Positions 47,985 to 59,559 of a stretch of 64,000 bases of DNA are shown here, piece after piece (the first letter of the stretch is position 1; every line of letters begins with the position of its first letter). The stretch lies in the NCBI RefSeq assembly GCF_004027225.2, contig NC_044277.2:88176283-88240282 (forward strand), read 5' to 3'. The notes beneath the pieces were generated by a model. The model was not told the DNA's origin, made no database searches, and was given only the letters and a program-made list of their open reading frames with translations. Source of the DNA: Strigops habroptila (lineage: Eukaryota > Chordata > Aves > Psittaciformes > Psittacidae). The translations under genes were made by a program, and so were the position numbers.

Positions 47985-48440
47985 AATTCATTTCTTATTT
48001 TACCAACAGTAATTAAATTGCCTGGAACTGTTGTCATTTAACAGCCTATTGATTGACTAATGTGCATTACTTGCATGCAGGCTATTGGTAAAATCCAAGG
48101 ATTAAAAAAGGAAGAAAGAAGGAGAAGAAAAATCTCAATAATTTTCATGACCATCATAGATGAATGATTAATTTCTTTTGTAATGGAATGTAATTTTTGC
48201 AAACACTAATAGATTAGATTTTAAATATGTAATTTCCTCAGCAATAACCCTAAAGAAGGGAATGGTAGTCAACTATTAATTCTTTGGAGAGGAGCAAAAT
48301 GGCTAATTGGTTGTGCTTTGTTTAAATGACATGAAGATTATATAGCTCCTCCTTCCTTAAAAATCAGTGATTTCAGCTTGGATCAGTATTTTCATTATAA
48401 AATTCCTTCGTCTAATCATATAATTGGCCAAACATTCTGA
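47985..48440. other. Candidate conserved non-coding block rich in homeodomain-type sites
   Basis: AT-rich but not simple sequence. It contains AGTAATTAAATTGCC, TGATTGACTAATGTGCATTA, CTTGCATGCAGGCTATTGG, GGCTAATTGG, GTCTAATCATATAATTGGCC and several TTTGTAATGG-like sites. Dense TAAT/ATTA and TGCAT motifs of this kind are common in vertebrate developmental enhancers. No open frame of note covers it. This is a pattern-based guess without any comparison. Confidence 0.25.
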
Positions 48441-51400
48441 TATTTTATTCCTTTTCTTCCGCCAGCATCTAAAGAAACTTTGTCATGTGCATCAGATACT
48501 CTCAGCCTAACAGCAACTACACACAAAAGTGGATATAGGCAAGTTCAGCAGCTTTGATTTTGTCCAGTCAAATTTGATACATTCCAGTGCTGCATTAGTG
48601 GCCTATGTGGGGGGAAAAAAATCTATGAGGTCATCTAGGTCCCAGCTGAGAATAATCCATCTCATAAAAATAAACCGAAAAGTTCTCCATCATCGCAGTA
48701 AACTCTAATTTATAGTGTTGCAGGCTCCTAACAGAGTATACAACTATATGAATAGACAGGGAAACAAAGGTCAAGTTTTTAAGGGAGAGATGTGAGATGG
48801 GATTTTCTAAATCACCTAACCATCAAGAGGCTAATAGCAAGAATGTCTTTCTATGAAATCAGGAATCATCAGTTAGAAGACATGAGGAGGGAAATGAATT
48901 GGGTATATTAGCTGCCTAAACATGAAAAAAGTATGGAAATTCAGTCCAATGAAATAGTAATTAAGACACAGATGAAAAAAAAAAGGATGTATTAAAGTTA
49001 TCATATACGGCTTCTAGGAGGATCAAGGGGAATGGAATAGCTCCAGGACATAAAGCTAAAGAGACTATCCATATTACTCAGTTTATACACTATGGCTGGG
49101 AGTTGTTTGGCCAAATGCAGAAGTAAACAATGCCTATGTCTCCATCTGTTTGGCTTTCTTTGCATATCTGTGATGAAAACCAGGCACATCTTCATGCTGT
49201 TTTTCCTCATTTAAGCCACAGCAGATAAATTGTGCTCTGCAAGTGCTTGTTTTTCTCTGTTGGGAAAGGGAGCCTGCATCAATTGATGGGATCTAGACAC
49301 CTCCACTGCAGGTGTGTGAAATTAGAGAATATGAATCCCATTGCTGAAATGGTTGCCTATCATATCCGGGGACTAAGTATTTGGTTCTCAAATGTCACTG
49401 AACCTGCGCAAGCCCCTAAATACAGCTGTGGTTTTTGGGCCACCATCATTCCTGTTGTTCAAAAGCAGACCACAGGTAAAGTGAAGCCTTCACACTCTGC
49501 GGTCATGGTGCCTAGTGAAAGAAGAACATTAAGTGTGCAGCCAGACTCCCTAGCATTCACTAGTCTGTCTTTCAAAGTGCAACTGTATGTAAGCCCATAG
49601 CATGCTTGTTTTTATTTCAATAAAACAGTAATTTAGACAATAACTAAGTATGTCTGGAAGAATATATGGGAAGGCTATGAAACTATTAATAACATTTGGA
49701 CATTTCCTGCACTGTTTTAATGCATCACAAGTTAGCACAGTATTGATTCAGTATCAAAGTTCTGAGAACAAGCCTCTTACCAATATCTAGGATCCAGTGT
49801 TGTAATTGAACGAGAAAATGTTAGATTTCCAGCATTACTGCTGAGAATTCTTCCCAATAAATGTGTGTTTTCCACTGGGGCTGAAATCACTGCAAGTGCT
49901 AGTTTTAATTTTTTTCCTTTTTATATCTTTCCTATCATACTGGTTCCTTTTCTCCTCTCTGTGTGTAAAATAAACATAATGGGGCCCACTCTTGCATTTT
50001 TGAGTCTTGACTTGTGGGAGGATCATTTGAGATACTTGGTTTAGATAATTAAATCTTTTGTAGATAGATTAAACTTGGGAGGAAAGAAAATGAGTGGACT
50101 TCGAAAATATTGTGTAGAAACAAAGAGCCAGTAAGATTCACAGGCAGTAGAAGCCTTTGTCAGTGTGAAAGGAAAAAGAAGAAAGAGTGTTATAGAAAAG
50201 GGGGCCGTGGTTATGACACTGAAGCACAAGGAAGTAGAAAGAGTTCATGCTTAAAGGAGAAATGAAATAGCACAAAGGACATAAAGTGACAAGAAGAATG
50301 TATTCGGCCTCTCAGTTTTGAGCGGTTGCTGGCATAGCCAAAAACAGATGGCACGGCAATTTTCATTATATATGCCTCCTCATTTCAGGATCTCCCTCAG
50401 ATTTCCATATTCCCTTTCTCCAGTATCTTACATCTACAGCTATTAACATCCAGAATTTGTCAGTAAGCACTGAAGAAATGCAGAATATGCCTTTTTTGTT
50501 TTTCCCCCCAAATACTCACTTTGATTTCCCTTCTGAGGTCTAGAATCACATAAACCTAGTTTCTTTCAGAAAACAAGATCATAAAAAGAAGCCAAAAGAT
50601 AGATTGTTGTTTTTTGGGTTTTGGTTGTTTTTTCTTTTTTTTTTTTTGTATCTTTGGCTTTGTTAGATGCCAGTGATTGATAAATTACGCAATGCACCTT
50701 TCCTCCCAAGAATATCATTCTTTCTCATAGCAACAGACCCTGGTAAGTAGCCTCAGCCACAACATCCTGCAAGGTAAAATCATACTGTCAGTAGACACCA
50801 GAAGATACAGCTATGTATGGGTCATCAGGAGTGAACTAGAGTTAGGAAGGTCACTGTCAGTGTAGTAGCACCTTTTGTCAAGTTACATTCATAGATTTAT
50901 GCCAAGATTGTCAAAGCTGCATTTTTTCAGCTGGTTCTAGTCTGTGCAGTTACAGTTGCTCCCGTGGTGGATGTGGTATGTACATATATGCCTCCCCACT
51001 GTGCTTAGATTTTCTTTATCCGAAGCTATGCCACTGTTTTGGCAAGAGTCTGTTCCATGTGAGAAGCTACATGGTGTGCAGAAAAGCTTGTTTCTGGTAG
51101 GAAGCCAACAGTTCTTTCTTACGTATAAATTGTTCATCACATACGTAGTTAATGCCAAGTAGTTGAATAGCCACAGCTATAAATAACTTGCTAGTTACGT
51201 GTATTTTGTTCTTTGATTGTTTTTCCATAGCTAATTACGTAGAACAAATACAACATGTCAAATATAGATAACCTAGAAGTTATTTATCCTCTTTCTTGGT
51301 CACCCTAGATAACTTTTAACCAAGAACATACATTCACAAAATATGCCTGCAAACCACAAGTGGCAAAATCTGAACCTTTAAGTATGTGTGATCTACTTGA

Positions 51401-51920
51401 AAATAGACATTTATCAACTAACAAGGAAGAAATTACACTGACTTTTCATAGCTTTGTCACACACTTACCAAAATGTCAAAAACTAAAGAATGTCTGAGCC
51501 TCTCATTATTTCTAAATAAGTACAGTCCAAAATACATTTTAATCTTTCTGATTGATTGGGCCACAGAAGAAAGAGGAATTTCAGTGGTTGAAGTCCAGCA
51601 ATATTTTGTCCTGGAACCAATGTAGCAAGAAAACACAGAAATTATTAATTGTCTCGATCAGAAGTAGTTCCCAAAACCATCTAACATATCATCAGGCTCT
51701 GTGCTTCTTCATAAAGCTATAGAGTTAATCTACTATCACGTTAGACAAGCTAAGTCTGACTAACCTCACCAAAAAGTACTACAGATGTGTATACCTCTTC
51801 GATGTAGGAGCACAATGGCAAGTACACACAAATCTGTCACAGATACCTTAGAAAGAATGCCAACCTGATGAGAAAAATATTAAAATAAGGTTTATGTTTT
51901 GGTGGCTATGGCTTATAAGA
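48441..51920. other. Unique non-coding sequence
   Basis: No gene is recognised. The longest frame is 122 codons at 49232-49600 (plus), without a domain. T-rich simple sequence with GTT units at 50601-50650. Confidence 0.65.
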
Positions 51921-51949
51921 ATTTCTGTATTCTTACAGAATACAGAAAT
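51921..51949. repeat. Perfect 13-bp hairpin
   Basis: ATTTCTGTATTCT (51921-51933) and AGAATACAGAAAT (51937-51949) are exact inverted copies with a three-base TAC spacer. This is the longest perfect short-loop palindrome I noticed. It lies in unique sequence. It could arise from template switching during replication. Confidence 0.95.
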
Positions 51950-52037
51950 GTAAGTTTTAGAACTAACGTTTCATATTGGTGTATGAAGTTTTGTACTGTC
52001 ATACCAGTAGGCTTGACTGTCTGTTCATTCCCATGCC

Positions 52038-52073
52038 AGATCTAAACAGGAGATCTAAACAGGATCTAAATGG
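52038..52073. repeat. 13-bp tandem repeat AGATCTAAACAGG
   Basis: Two exact copies (52038-52050 and 52051-52063) are followed by a partial copy ATCTAAATGG. Local duplication. Confidence 0.9.
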
Positions 52074-55000
52074 AGAAATATGACCTGAAATTTTCTATAG
52101 ACAGATCTGAATGTTTTACTCTAAATTGTATAAAAGCTATTCTAAAATAATTTTGGAATTTTACATTACGTTTGGCCAAATAGCAGAAGTTAATCAACAC
52201 TTCCAATGCTTACATCCAGTTTCTTGTCTACTTATGAGACATAATGCCAATACAGTTGTTTTCTGGTGGAATTACCTCTCCATGAGAATTTACACTTGTA
52301 GCTGTTGTTCCTGCGATGAAATAGTTCCTCAAGCCCATAATATCATCATCCCGGGCTGTAACAGACATGAGTTCTCATGCGTCATTGGTGCTTGGACTGG
52401 ATTCCTGTCATTGCAGACACAATCATCTGAACTGTTGTTGTTTCCCTTCAAACTGTGGGCATGTGTTATTTAGCGCACAAGTTTCCAGTTGGTAGTGTCT
52501 GAAACTCACACGATCATAAACCAACAAAGGGAAAAAGAGAACACATAACATGGGATTCAGAAATAATTCATGATGATTTAGTTTAATTTGAGTTACTATA
52601 ACCCTAAAGCTCCATTAAAACCTAAAATGAATGCTATTTCCTCCTGAGAGCAGAGAACAATCTGTTAACCTTTGCCAAGATGAGAGCTATTATGGTGTAC
52701 AACATGAATGCGTATAAATTACAAGGTTTATATTTGCTGTTTTTCCTAATGTTAACTTTGACTGGCATGTCAAATTAAAAGCAAGAGGGAAAAGAAAAAG
52801 AAAAACCTGCATCAGATTAAGAAGCATGTAAGGGAGTGTAATTTCTAACTACACAACGCAAGATCTTCACACTTCAAACAATCCAAACAGGTTTTCTTTT
52901 AATGATCAGGTTTCACTTTCTTCCCCTTTATACCAGAGATGCATAGAGCACTGCAGTAGTATTTGGAAATAATTCAGTAAGCTGGCTATCTCCCTTTTCA
53001 CAACTCCAGTAACACTGGGGATGTTTCAGGTTTCCTACTGTTAATGTTTGGTGCAAGGAATACAGGAAAATGAAAGTAGGTCGAAAATTGCTGATTGAAA
53101 CAAATGTAGAAAATCAAAGAAAATTTTATATCTCAGGACATGACACTGAAATTGGCCTGAGCACTCTTGTAATGGCACTTGCAGCCTTTTGCAGGTAAAC
53201 AAATAGAAAGTTGCTTTCCATTAAGGAAGACAGATGCTGCAGAGAGCCTGGGTCTCCCCAGAGCAGCTGCTCTATCTAAGATCCGAATAGGTCATTTAAG
53301 CCCTCATCCCACAATGAGAACTATTGGGTCAGAATGTGCCTATCCAGGAATTAAGTCATGACCTGATAAAAGTGAAAAACTAGCATTTTTATATGTACTT
53401 AAGGCATGTTTTCAGAACATGAATATTTCAGTGGGAATTTTTTCCTGCCTTACTCTTTATATTTGATACAGAGAGCTTCAACTTTGCTCATTTCAATTCA
53501 GTTGATTTCTGCTCCCGTTGTTCAGCTCTTTTTTCATTCAGATAGTTTAATTTACCTACTCTTTTATACACACAGCTACTGTGTTTATGGATAGTGAAAT
53601 GTTTTTCTATATGTCAAATGAGCTTTTAAAAAGTATTATACTCTGCAGGCACGCAGGGGATGATGTTTAAACATATCTCTCTCCTGCCTAGGCTTCCAGT
53701 CGATTGAATTTTGAATCTCCTATGAGGTAAAAAAATTGATTATGGAACATTTTGGATAGGGTTTGGTACATAACTGTATAGCTATTTATTGAGGTGCATT
53801 ACCAGAAGCATCATAAAGCAACTGGGTCCGGGATGTCCTTATAAGGAGATTATTGGGTAGGGAATGGCTTAACATTTCTAGCTTCCTGTTGAATATTTTG
53901 AACAGGAAAGGATATTGCTGTAGAAGTCTACATTACTGCAATATGATCTCTCCCTTCTTACAGAAGCTGAAAAGCCTATCAATATGTAGTTGGAAAGCCA
54001 ACCACTGCACAGCAACCAGGGAGCAGTTGGGGATGGATGAACAGAGATAGACTCAAAGCTCACCTTCTGTCTTGGTAGTGAGCTGGGGCACCTGATGCTG
54101 ATGGTAAGGCTAGTGGGGGAGACTGCCTTTCCCATTGCTCTGCATTGCCTCACCCCACATACCTTCTCTGTCAGTGGCAGGAGAAGCTGGCTTAGTGTCT
54201 CAATCCTTTTGTACAGTCTGTAGGGTCACTGCTGTGTTTTCATTTCCCATCCCTGGCTCCTTGCTGCTCTAGGAAGGATGGGAGTAGAGATGGAAGTTCC
54301 CTTTGCTATAGCTTTTGGCAACATTGGCCAGACCACAGTTAATGGCAACTCTGATGCCAACAGGAGCAAAAATATACTTCATCCATACAGTGAGCTTTAT
54401 AAGATGTCTCAGACTACAATGCTGGGGTTGAGAAAAGGCTAGGTCAAAGCTGTAATTTTGCCTGCTTTCCTTCTCCTGCACTGTCACTTATACTTTAGCC
54501 CTTTTCCTACTGAAGAAAACATGAATTTATAATTCTTCCCTATTGATACTAAGAAGAACCACCAACTTTTAAGGTTCTTAGTGAGTTGAAAACATTTTCC
54601 AAGTCTGTTAATTTCATAACTGTATTATGTCCAATTGCAAAGTCATCAGTCTCAATTCTGTGACTGCTTTTGGCACTTTCTCTCTTTTTTTCTCCCTTTG
54701 TAGCTTCAAGTTCACTTTATTATTGCTGAAAAATCCTAGTATTTTTATTCCTGTTCTGAATCTGGCTGCTTCCAAATCCCTGGGGTTCCAAGTCAATATG
54801 TTTGGTAATGACTTCATACAAAGGAAAAGAAGCCAATTTGTTTTCCATTGTTGTGATAAATGCACACCTGAACTTTCAGCTGCTCTTGGCTTCAAAACAT
54901 AAAGTAGCCAGCCTTGCTGGGTGACACTATGGTCTGAGGAGCAATCTGTGTCATGAGGAGTACTATGATACCCCATTTTCTCTGTTTATTTTTCAGTGCT

Positions 55001-56978
55001 AAGGTGACTTATCCTCCAGATGTGAGTGCAAAAGTATGAGATGTGGGCATAAAACTGAAACAGAAGATTGCTTTAAACCTGAAATTAGGATAAAGCCCAG
55101 ACATTTGAAAAAAGATTAATGTTATCTTACAAGAGGTACTGCATAAAATCCCACAAAGGAAGGCCATGTTACTAAAGAGAGCACAGAGGTGCATATGATT
55201 AAAAAGCATTTGAAATTAATGATCAGAAATTTAGGTTCTAAGAAAATCAACACTTTCTGTGTAAGGCACCAAATTTTATCAGGATTTTCTGTCAAGAGAC
55301 GTTTTGTTCATATGCAGTGTATGGTAAACCCTCAGTCAGAACGACTGCCATCCCTGGATTCTGGCGTGATGCTGGGGTTTTTTTATACTATTTCTTGCTG
55401 TGACTGTATTCTTAAGGGAAGTGAATGCAAAGCCTTTCTCATCTTCCTCTTTCATTTTATTTTGCCTCTTAGTTTAAAAAGTGAGATCAGGTTTTGCTTT
55501 CTAATGAGTTCTTGTAGATTTATACTTGTGCAAATGAGAATTGAACAGAACCCACATGCAGTCATGAAACTGCAAAAAAAAACCCCAAGCAAAACTCCTA
55601 AGCTTCAGCACCACCCCCACCCTTTCAGAAACTGCTGGTTGCCAAGTTTTCTGTATTGAGAGCCTCCCAATCCATTGTGTGTAACTGGACACATCGGTTT
55701 TGGGGCAAAGCAACCAGTGATGGCTATAAACTAGAGCAAATTTTGCGTTCAGTGCTTGCTGCCATTGCCCCATCAGCAGTAGTTTGACCTGAGCTGGCTG
55801 GTATACTGCAAGCTCCTGCATCAATGCGTTGTGATACAGTCACACAAAAGTGACGTTATTGTAGATGTACTTAAGTAATAGTATAATTCTGAGTAGTGTC
55901 CTCAGAGGATGAATTGTACTGAGAACCAGTATACTGATGCTAAATTGAGCACTAAATTGAAGGCTTAAAAATGAGGAAGCTAGTAAAAAAGATGTTAAGG
56001 TGAAAAGTGAGGAAATTAAAGTGTTGCAGCTCAGCATGGGGGCTACTTAAACATCCCATAAAATGAGTAATAAATGACTACCCCTAGGAAAAAAAAAAGA
56101 GAAACTCAAGGAGCAGGATTGCAAATTAATAGGTATAGGTAAAGGCAAAATTCTGGAAAAGCTGAACATGTTTCTATACAGGAAGGGAAGAACTCAGTTT
56201 ATGAAGAGGATTATAATTAATGGCAGGTAAATATGAGGCAGAAATATGGGGATACTAAAAGGCATTTTGCAAAGCAAACAGCCAAAAGCATATAAACAAA
56301 TAACAAAGAATTGTTTAGATCTACAAAGAGCAGGAAGCCTGCTAAAGCAGACAGAGCTAGAGTCAGCTAAAGGACAAAGCCTTACAAGAGGGGGCAGAAT
56401 AGGAAACAGCTGTGTGGGAGCTCTCCTGGCTGCTTCTTCTGGCCATGCTCTTTCCTGGCCTGGTGTCCCGTGCTCAGGATATTTCTTTTTCTTGCCACAG
56501 GCCTTCACATGTGATTTTGTGTTGTTTTCTTTCTTTTTCTTTTTTCTTTTCCTATTTTAGTTTGGTCTGTGGACTTTCCTCCATCAGTGGGCACAGTCTA
56601 TAGCTGGTGTTTCCAACTATCCCCTGGAGAAAGGGATATTTCCCCAGGATTATTTAAGTCTAGCAGCATTTTGAAAATGGAATGCCTGTAAAATCCCAGA
56701 CCCAAAAGATCCTAAGGGAATTTAATCTCTATAAATGTTTTGTCAACATTTTCTTTTACCTCTTTTGTGGCTTGTATTGCAATTATTGAAATGTGGGAGC
56801 ATATGGTATAACATAAGATATTAAAATGATAAAGAATACACAAAGCATCCTTGCAACAGCTTTGTGCATCTGCTTCAGCATCTTGGCTAAATTCCAATAT
56901 GGGTTATTAGATTCCTAAATTCCCTACTCTTTAATTGTCTGTATGATAAGGTTGAATTGCATCTATTCTAGTGTCCTG
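52074..56978. other. Unique non-coding sequence
   Basis: No gene is recognised. The 156-codon frame at 55189-55659 (plus), the 120-codon frames at 52111-52473 (plus) and 54614-54976 (minus), and the 107-codon frame at 55501-55824 (minus) lack motifs, and several overlap on opposite strands. A long pyrimidine tract (about 56523-56557) ends in TTTTAG, an acceptor-like sequence with no exon-like sequence after it. Confidence 0.65.
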
Positions 56979-57012
56979 TGCATCTGTGCCTCAGTTTCCC
57001 AGCTGTACAAGC
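56979..57012 (+). repeat. Possible MIR-like scrap
   Basis: CATCTGTGCCTCAGTTTCCC followed by AGCTGTACAA resembles the MIR core TGTGCCTCAGTTTCCTCATC, TGTAAAATGG. The match is short and the flanks do not extend it clearly. Confidence 0.4.
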
Positions 57013-58040
57013 CTCTTATTAAAGAGCTGATTTAAGATTAACCCTCGAGCCCAACTGCTATATCTTGCTGTACCAAAACAATCCTTGAGAACAAATTAGT
57101 CTTTCCAGCCTCACTTCTGAGTTGCTGGTACTCTTCTTGTGTCTTTGGAGGGCTGAAAAAGGTGTATTTCTTACCCCTTTTTGAAGTGTTCTGAGCCCTA
57201 AACAGTGGTAGCCCTGTGAAGCTACAGCCTAGGCACTTGAAGAGTAAGACACTCTTAACACAGTCTGCTGTCTTAATATGTTGCTAGTAGCTCATTCCTC
57301 TCTAAGCACCATTTTATATAGTGAACATTCACTAAATTTTAGTATTGCAAAATAATTTCTGAAATCTGGAGGGTAAGGAATTGTAAAAGAATGTAAGTTT
57401 ATGGTGCGCAGACTAATATTTTTCTAGTTCGTTCTCTGAATAATTTGAGAGTGTTTGGTATTTAATGAGTAGAATCCTGCTTTAAGTACTTTCTTTGCCT
57501 TAAGCTCTGAAAATATTATTCAGGCACTGAAAGTAGTAGAAAATCACTAGTTAACAAAGAAAACTGATTTTTAGATGAGGTAACCAGCCTATTGTATAGG
57601 GTTTTATTCTATATTACACTATATTTAACAGTAGAGATAGATTCGGGGATGAATGAAAGGAAGTGGTTGGTAGAAAAAATAATGATAGATCTCCTATGTA
57701 GCTGTGAAAATGACATATAGAATCTTTTCTTTTGTACAGAAGGAAAAATAAGCTGTGGGTTTGAAATGTAGCTTAAGGGAATGGCTGGTAAAAAAAAAAA
57801 CCTGCTGAAAAAAACATCAAGGATATGTGCCAATGGTAACTGCCCATGTTTGTTTTGCTTTCAGTTAAAAATCATTTTAAACTAGAAAAGTAAGATTTTA
57901 CATAATTGGGAATTTTGATAGTGTATGAAGCTAAACCTTCAGAATTTCCACAGCTCTTGAGAAAAGTGGAGATGTTTTTTATTGTAAAGCATGTGTTTTA
58001 ATGGTTTGAAATAATAAGTCTAATAATGTAGATATAAATA
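57013..58040. other. Unique non-coding sequence
   Basis: No gene is recognised. A 74-codon minus frame at 57609-57833 is Phe/Ser-rich and unsupported. A10 run at about 57790-57800. Confidence 0.65.
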
Positions 58041-58053
58041 TGTGTGTGTGTGT
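58041..58053. repeat. (TG)n microsatellite
   Basis: Six to seven TG units followed by TATACATG. Confidence 0.9.
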
Positions 58054-58146
58054 ATACATGATATCCAGGCAAGGCGAGGATAGAAGGAAAGGAACTACCA
58101 ATAACTTGGCAGTCATATAAAAACAAACAATAATCAGAGTAAGTTA

Positions 58147-58366
58147 AAATTTCATAACAGGAAATGTAGAGAGCCAAATCATACTCCCTGTGCACCACTC
58201 GAGTAACCACACTGTGCTCTGGGGAGTCCTGGGGGCAAAGGATCTTCCCACCCAGATGTTCCACAGCTGCATCAGGGTAGGCAGAATGGACTGCTTCATT
58301 GAGGAAAGCATGGTCCCGTAGGGAAAGTGCTCGGCTGAGATTTGCAAAGCCACAGAAGAGAAACAC
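58147..58366 (-). other. Unassigned exon-like open segment
   Basis: On the minus strand a pyrimidine-rich lead-in ending GCAAATCTCAG (near 58334) is followed by about 190 bases that stay open in two frames. One frame (within 57998-58366) reads SLRDHAFLNEAVHSAYPDAA, then VEHLGGKILCPQDSPEHSVV and TRVVHREYDLALYIS, with a codon pattern that looks protein-like. The other frame (58144-58353) starts inside with MLSSMKQSILPTLMQLW. A GTATGA stretch on the minus strand could serve as a weak donor. I recognise no protein family. It could be a decayed exon, part of a lncRNA, or chance. Confidence 0.2.
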
Positions 58367-58418
58367 TCAGGTCCATTAACTGGCAGTCAGATGAAGGGGA
58401 CCTGGAAAGTCCCTGGCT

Positions 58419-58453
58419 TATTATTTTTATTATGATTTTATTATTATTATTAA
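58419..58453. repeat. (ATT)n-like simple repeat
   Basis: TTATT and ATT units, partly broken, between two unassigned open segments. Confidence 0.85.
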
Positions 58454-58907
58454 TTTGCTCTTTTGTGGGGAAAAGAAATCAGAGCTGTAATTGACTGAGG
58501 GTGGTCTGGAGGTAATGTGCTTAGCCTGTATCTCAGTCCACTCCTTGTCCAGAGTTGCTAATGTTATCCCAAACATCGTTTTTTTCATAAACAAATACAG
58601 CTTACCATAAAGCTAGAGGCCAGGCATCGCATTTTTATTTGCATCTGACCTTTCCCTGAATCTGTAGTGTTTGAAAATAGGTCACTGTTCTACCCTCAAT
58701 CGTACCAGAGAAAATATTTAGTTGTGCATGTGGTACGTACTTTTAATGGAAATATTTACCTAATGAATATTGTGCTATGTTATAGGATAGTTATGCCCTC
58801 CTTCTTCCTCCTCTTATCTCCTGTGCTTCTGCTAAGAGACAAGACTGAAGACCCATGATGGAAAAGTGTCTTCTTAGCTTATACAAGCCACATTAGTGTG
58901 ACAAAGC

Positions 58908-59174
58908 TTAAAATAACTGCTTTTGAAAGAAAAAAACATTTGTGGGAAGCACTTTATTTTCTTGGCTCCTATTTCTCATGCGTTGATGATTATAGCTGTT
59001 AAACAAATCACTGCAGTATTTCTCCTGTGTATCAAATTCGTGGGCTTGAAATTCCTCATAGAGCTGATCAATTCTGAGCTCCAGCAAATCTTGATGGAGG
59101 GGAAAAAAGTGGTAGTGAAAATAAGGGTCATAAAGGATATAGGTAGCAGAAGAGTATCCTAGAGAAGAAAGCAC
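58908..59174 (-). other. Unassigned coding-looking open frame, 88 codons
   Basis: The middle of the frame reads LLELRIDQLYEEFQAHEFDT followed by QEKYCSDLFNSYNHQRMRN, a charged, helix-like sequence unlike the Leu/Phe/Ser-rich chance frames elsewhere. The ends look random. A 79-codon frame opposes it on the plus strand (58923-59162), so at most one of the two could be coding. No family is recognised and no clear splice sites were found. Confidence 0.18.
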
Positions 59175-59218
59175 AGCATCAAGAAGCAGGCCACAGGAGC
59201 CATGTTTCTAGCTTGGAC

Positions 59219-59326
59219 ATGGACCTCGTGTTTGCTCTCTTGTGCTGCTTCTTGACACATCTGTCTTGTTCACATGGATGCAAATTTGTTGTCTCCTGTT
59301 CTGTGGGGATCATGTGCTTAGCCTGA
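59219..59326 (+). other. 35-codon open frame resembling a signal peptide
   Basis: The ATG at 59219 opens MDLVFALLCCFLTHLSCSHG, a hydrophobic stretch followed by small residues as in a secretory signal, and stops at TGA 59324-59326. A different frame that opens at 59242 carries on for 105 codons. One frameshift between the two would give a secreted-protein-like layout. This is inference from composition only; no family is recognised. Confidence 0.15.
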
Positions 59327-59559
59327 TGGGAGCAGCTCAGCCAGCAATACTTGGTTCTACTTCAACAGAAATTGACAAGTCACGCCTGTATGTTTGCAGC
59401 CTGAAAATTGCCTACACTCGATGCCAGCCTCCTGGGAAAATAGTGATAGTTCGATGGCTTGGCCCAGACAGCCTACAAATCTGTGATGAATCAGTGCTCG
59501 TTTCTCACACTAAACTTGCACCACAGCAGTTCAGAGACTTTTTAAAGCCAAATGTTTAA
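59242..59559 (+). other. Unassigned coding-looking open frame, 105 codons
   Basis: The second half has a protein-like codon pattern: STEIDKSRLYVCSLKIAYTR, then CQPPGKIVIVRWLGPDSLQI, then CDESVLVSHTKLAPQQFRDF, ending LKPNV before TAA at 59557-59559. Amino-acid use is balanced and unlike the low-complexity frames elsewhere. There is no recognised domain. The segment before STEID is less convincing. It might be a terminal exon, a decayed gene remnant, or a chance frame; chance is not excluded. Confidence 0.2.

Noticed and set aside
52111..52473. 120-codon plus-strand frame with a Cys cluster (CSCCSCDE)
   Set aside because: The cysteine cluster does not fit a zinc-finger spacing and the rest is unremarkable.
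54269..54487. Minus-strand frame with a stretch like a membrane segment (MKYIFAPVGIRVAINCG)
   Set aside because: 72 codons, no family match and no exon boundaries; short hydrophobic stretches are common by chance.
55189..55659. 156-codon plus-strand open frame
   Set aside because: Lys/Phe/Ser/Leu-rich with no motif, opposed by a 107-codon minus frame; no splice or promoter support.
56519..56603. Long pyrimidine tract ending TTTTAG as a splice acceptor
   Set aside because: No exon-like sequence follows and no partner exon is visible.
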